Assembly (NCBI RefSeq): GCF_004168255.1
Contig: NZ_SEWG01000011.1
Coordinates: forward strand, 1 to 62,354
Origin: Mucilaginibacter terrigena
Lineage (GTDB): Bacteria > Bacteroidota > Bacteroidia > Sphingobacteriales > Sphingobacteriaceae
Length of the DNA stretch: 62,354 nucleotides
Direction: 5' to 3'
This document shows positions 60,160-62,354 of the stretch, one piece after another; position 1 is the stretch's first letter; each line of letters begins with the position of its first letter. Made by a program: the position numbers and the translations under genes. The notes under the pieces are model-generated. The model worked only from the letters and a program-made list of their open reading frames with translations. It had not been told where the DNA came from and did no database searches.

Positions 60160-60411
60160 TTATTGGTTTATTTTTACTGGTATTGGCGAAGTATAGTAAA
60201 AAGCATTTCTATCAACGTTCTTAATATTTACATCTAAATTTTCATTCACTTTATTAATATTTACGTTGATGCTGCCATCGGCGTTTACCGGCAGGGTAAC
60301 ATATTTTTTGCCATCTGCCATAGCAGGGGTAATACTGCTTTTTAGCAGGTTAAGAGTTAGCGCTGCCGCGATGATAGTGAGGATAATTTTAGTGTATAGG
60401 TCTGTTTTCAT
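60160..60411 (-). CDS. Small exported hypothetical protein
   Basis: 83 residues. MKTDLYTKIILTIIAAALTLNLLK is an N-terminal membrane segment; a cleavage site at PAMA is possible but not certain. The rest is rich in Asn, Val and Ile with a repeating strand pattern (VNADGSINVNINKVNENLDVNIKNV). The MKTDxYTKxxLTxI opening recurs in small Bacteroidota proteins of unknown function, as I recall. It lies alone upstream of the rRNA operon, facing away from it. Confidence 0.7.
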   Translation of the reverse strand: MKTDLYTKIILTIIAAALTLNLLKSSITPAMADGKKYVTLPVNADGSINVNINKVNENLDVNIKNVDRNAFYYTSPIPVKINQ

Positions 60412-60861
60412 GATGTTTGGTTTTGATCTTGAAGATATTAAAATTCCTTACAAGTTAAGCATACTCAAGCTAATCAGAATAAACAAATTGTAATTGAACT
60501 CTTCCTATATAAAAAGCGTGGTGATGCGGACACCCTTATCGTGTTAAATCAGCAAATAGCCTGGTATCTGTAAAGTGTTGTTATTATATAGTACCGTCTT
60601 CCCGGCCTACGGATACGCAACCGGAAGTTTTATAGTGATGAGCCCGGCTTAGCCTTAAAGTTGCCCGGTAAGGTTATGATAATATCTGTAAGCAGTTTAT
60701 AATAATGTATCGGGGGGTGATAAAAGTGACCAAATAAATATCGTAACAAGCTTTATATGGTACGTACGGCCATGGTTTATTAAGTAAATGAAAACGATGG
60801 CATTTTTTCTGCTTCATTTACAGCGTGTTAAAAATACACTATCACTAAAATATGCAAACCA
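60412..60861. other. Gene-free stretch upstream of the rRNA promoters
   Basis: About 450 bases with no supported gene. A stopless but startless frame near 60480-60574 (ending KRGDADTLIVLNQQIAWYL) might be a gene fragment, but nothing confirms it. The final ~130 bases are AT-rich and may act as an upstream activating region for the rRNA promoters. Confidence 0.5.
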
Positions 60862-60892
60862 TTTGCACAAGTAAAAATAGTGCGTACCTTTG
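60862..60892 (+). promoter_or_regulatory. rRNA promoter P1
   Basis: TTTG (60862-60865), 19 bases, TACCTTTG (60885-60892), then CACCCCGC. First of three promoters of the same design. Confidence 0.85.
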
Positions 60893-60970
60893 CACCCCGC
60901 AACAATCCCGATAGCCATCGGAAGCGGGTGTTCTCTGAAAGTTTAGCAAAGCAATTATTAAAAAATAAAG

Positions 60971-61001
60971 TTTGCAAATTCAACAAAGGTTGCTACCTTT
61001 G
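60971..61001 (+). promoter_or_regulatory. rRNA promoter P2
   Basis: TTTG (60971-60974), 19 bases, TACCTTTG (60994-61001), then CAGCCCGCC. The spacing is the same as in P1 and P3. Confidence 0.88.
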
Positions 61002-61073
61002 CAGCCCGCCAAATCGGAAACGAAAAGCGGTTGTTGATTGAAAAAGCAGGCTCGGAAAAATAAAAAAATAAAG

Positions 61074-61104
61074 TTTGCGAAAGAGAAAAAGGTTACTACC
61101 TTTG
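61074..61104 (+). promoter_or_regulatory. rRNA promoter P3
   Basis: TTTG (61074-61077), 19 bases, TACCTTTG (61097-61104), then CAGTCCC. Closest to the 16S gene, about 310 bases upstream. Confidence 0.88.
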
Positions 61105-61416
61105 CAGTCCCAAAACGAGGGAGAAAAAATCGGAAACGGTTTCGAAAAAAACGTTAAAAGCTTAGAGCGATTCTAAAGCTTCAAAAATTTGAAAAGTTAA
61201 GCATTGCAAAATGCGAAAACATATAGGAAGTCTGAGACAGACGACCGACAAAGTTCTTAAAAGAGATAGAGAATAAATTATGCAGCGTAACAGCAGAACA
61301 GCGATGTTCAGCGGTTAAGAGCGAAACTTAAGGGATAGGGATAATGTAAGAGAATATTTTTTTTACAGATTACTATTGATTGAGTTAATAGGGTCTGGAT
61401 TTGAACAACACATTAT
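61105..61416 (+). ncRNA. 16S rRNA leader (pre-rRNA 5' region)
   Basis: Transcribed spacer between P3 and mature 16S. It contains small hairpins (GCATTGCAAAATGC at 61201-61214, GTCTG-AGA-CAGAC at 61230-61242) and AAAGTTCTTAAAAGAG (61250-61265), which may be a boxA-like antitermination site. The 5' arm of the processing stem probably lies here, but its 3' partner is beyond the window. Confidence 0.55.

Positions 61417-62354
<938 letters not shown>

Noticed and set aside
60266..60493. 75-residue frame on the + strand
   Set aside because: Mostly antisense to the small exported protein at 60160-60411, with no domain.
60412..61416. tRNA genes upstream of 16S
   Set aside because: No GGTTCRAAT-type T-loop with an acceptor stem was found by eye; tRNAs would be expected in the 16S-23S spacer beyond the window.

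Overview
The window comes from a member of the Bacteroidota, most likely family Sphingobacteriaceae and close to Mucilaginibacter. This rests on the type of the partial 16S rRNA at the right end, the TAnnTTTG promoter elements, the type IX secretion genes (porV, gldJ), the bacillithiol genes (bshA, ytxJ) and the many small Bacteroidota lipoproteins. Genus is inferred from memory of such sequences; no search was run. Gene density is high and most of the window is ordinary chromosomal core.

Layout. 1-2.4 kb: a solitary GIY-YIG endonuclease gene between REP-like paired hairpins, an ATP-grasp-like hypothetical protein, a repeat cluster and an orphan FeoB-associated Cys-rich mini-protein. 2.4-9.4 kb: a giant GH18/NodB/GT2 polysaccharide enzyme, ispF-porV, and divergent gldJ. 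9.6-10.4 kb: a VapC-type toxin module with two short antitoxin-like genes. 10.5-17.3 kb: typA, a tectonin-repeat lipoprotein, then a surface-glycan cassette (flippase, two methyltransferases, glycosyltransferase). 17.5-26.7 kb: PerM transporter, lipoprotein, recO-dgkA, SDR, CotH-like lipoprotein, HAD phosphatase, M28 peptidase and further repeats. 27-31.4 kb: ileS (eukaryote-like class), a DksA-like protein and lspA in a tight operon. 31.8-39.1 kb: SIMPL protein, small lipoproteins, bshA, lactonase, a pseudouridine synthase with a long low-complexity tail, and a lytic transglycosylase.

39.3-41.2 kb is a strikingly AT-rich two-gene island: a protein with a DGQHR/ParB-like signature overlapping a protein with an R-x4-H HEPN-type motif. 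It looks like an acquired defence or toxin cassette. It is followed by uvrA, a decayed PemK/MazF toxin next to its intact antitoxin, nnrD/E, an ECF sigma/anti-sigma pair, lipA, ytxJ, ribH, a TPR protein, an ArnT-like glycosyltransferase, a Tat-exported phospholipase C, a fucose-salvage pair (mutarotase and GH29 fucosidase), DinB and an acyl-CoA dehydrogenase. The window ends in an rRNA operon with three tandem, identically spaced promoters and the first ~940 nt of 16S.

The best candidates for undescribed biology are (i) the GIY-YIG gene with its REP-like elements, whose hairpins show compensatory base changes around a constant tandem G-A motif, and (ii) the AT-rich DGQHR-like/HEPN-like pair.
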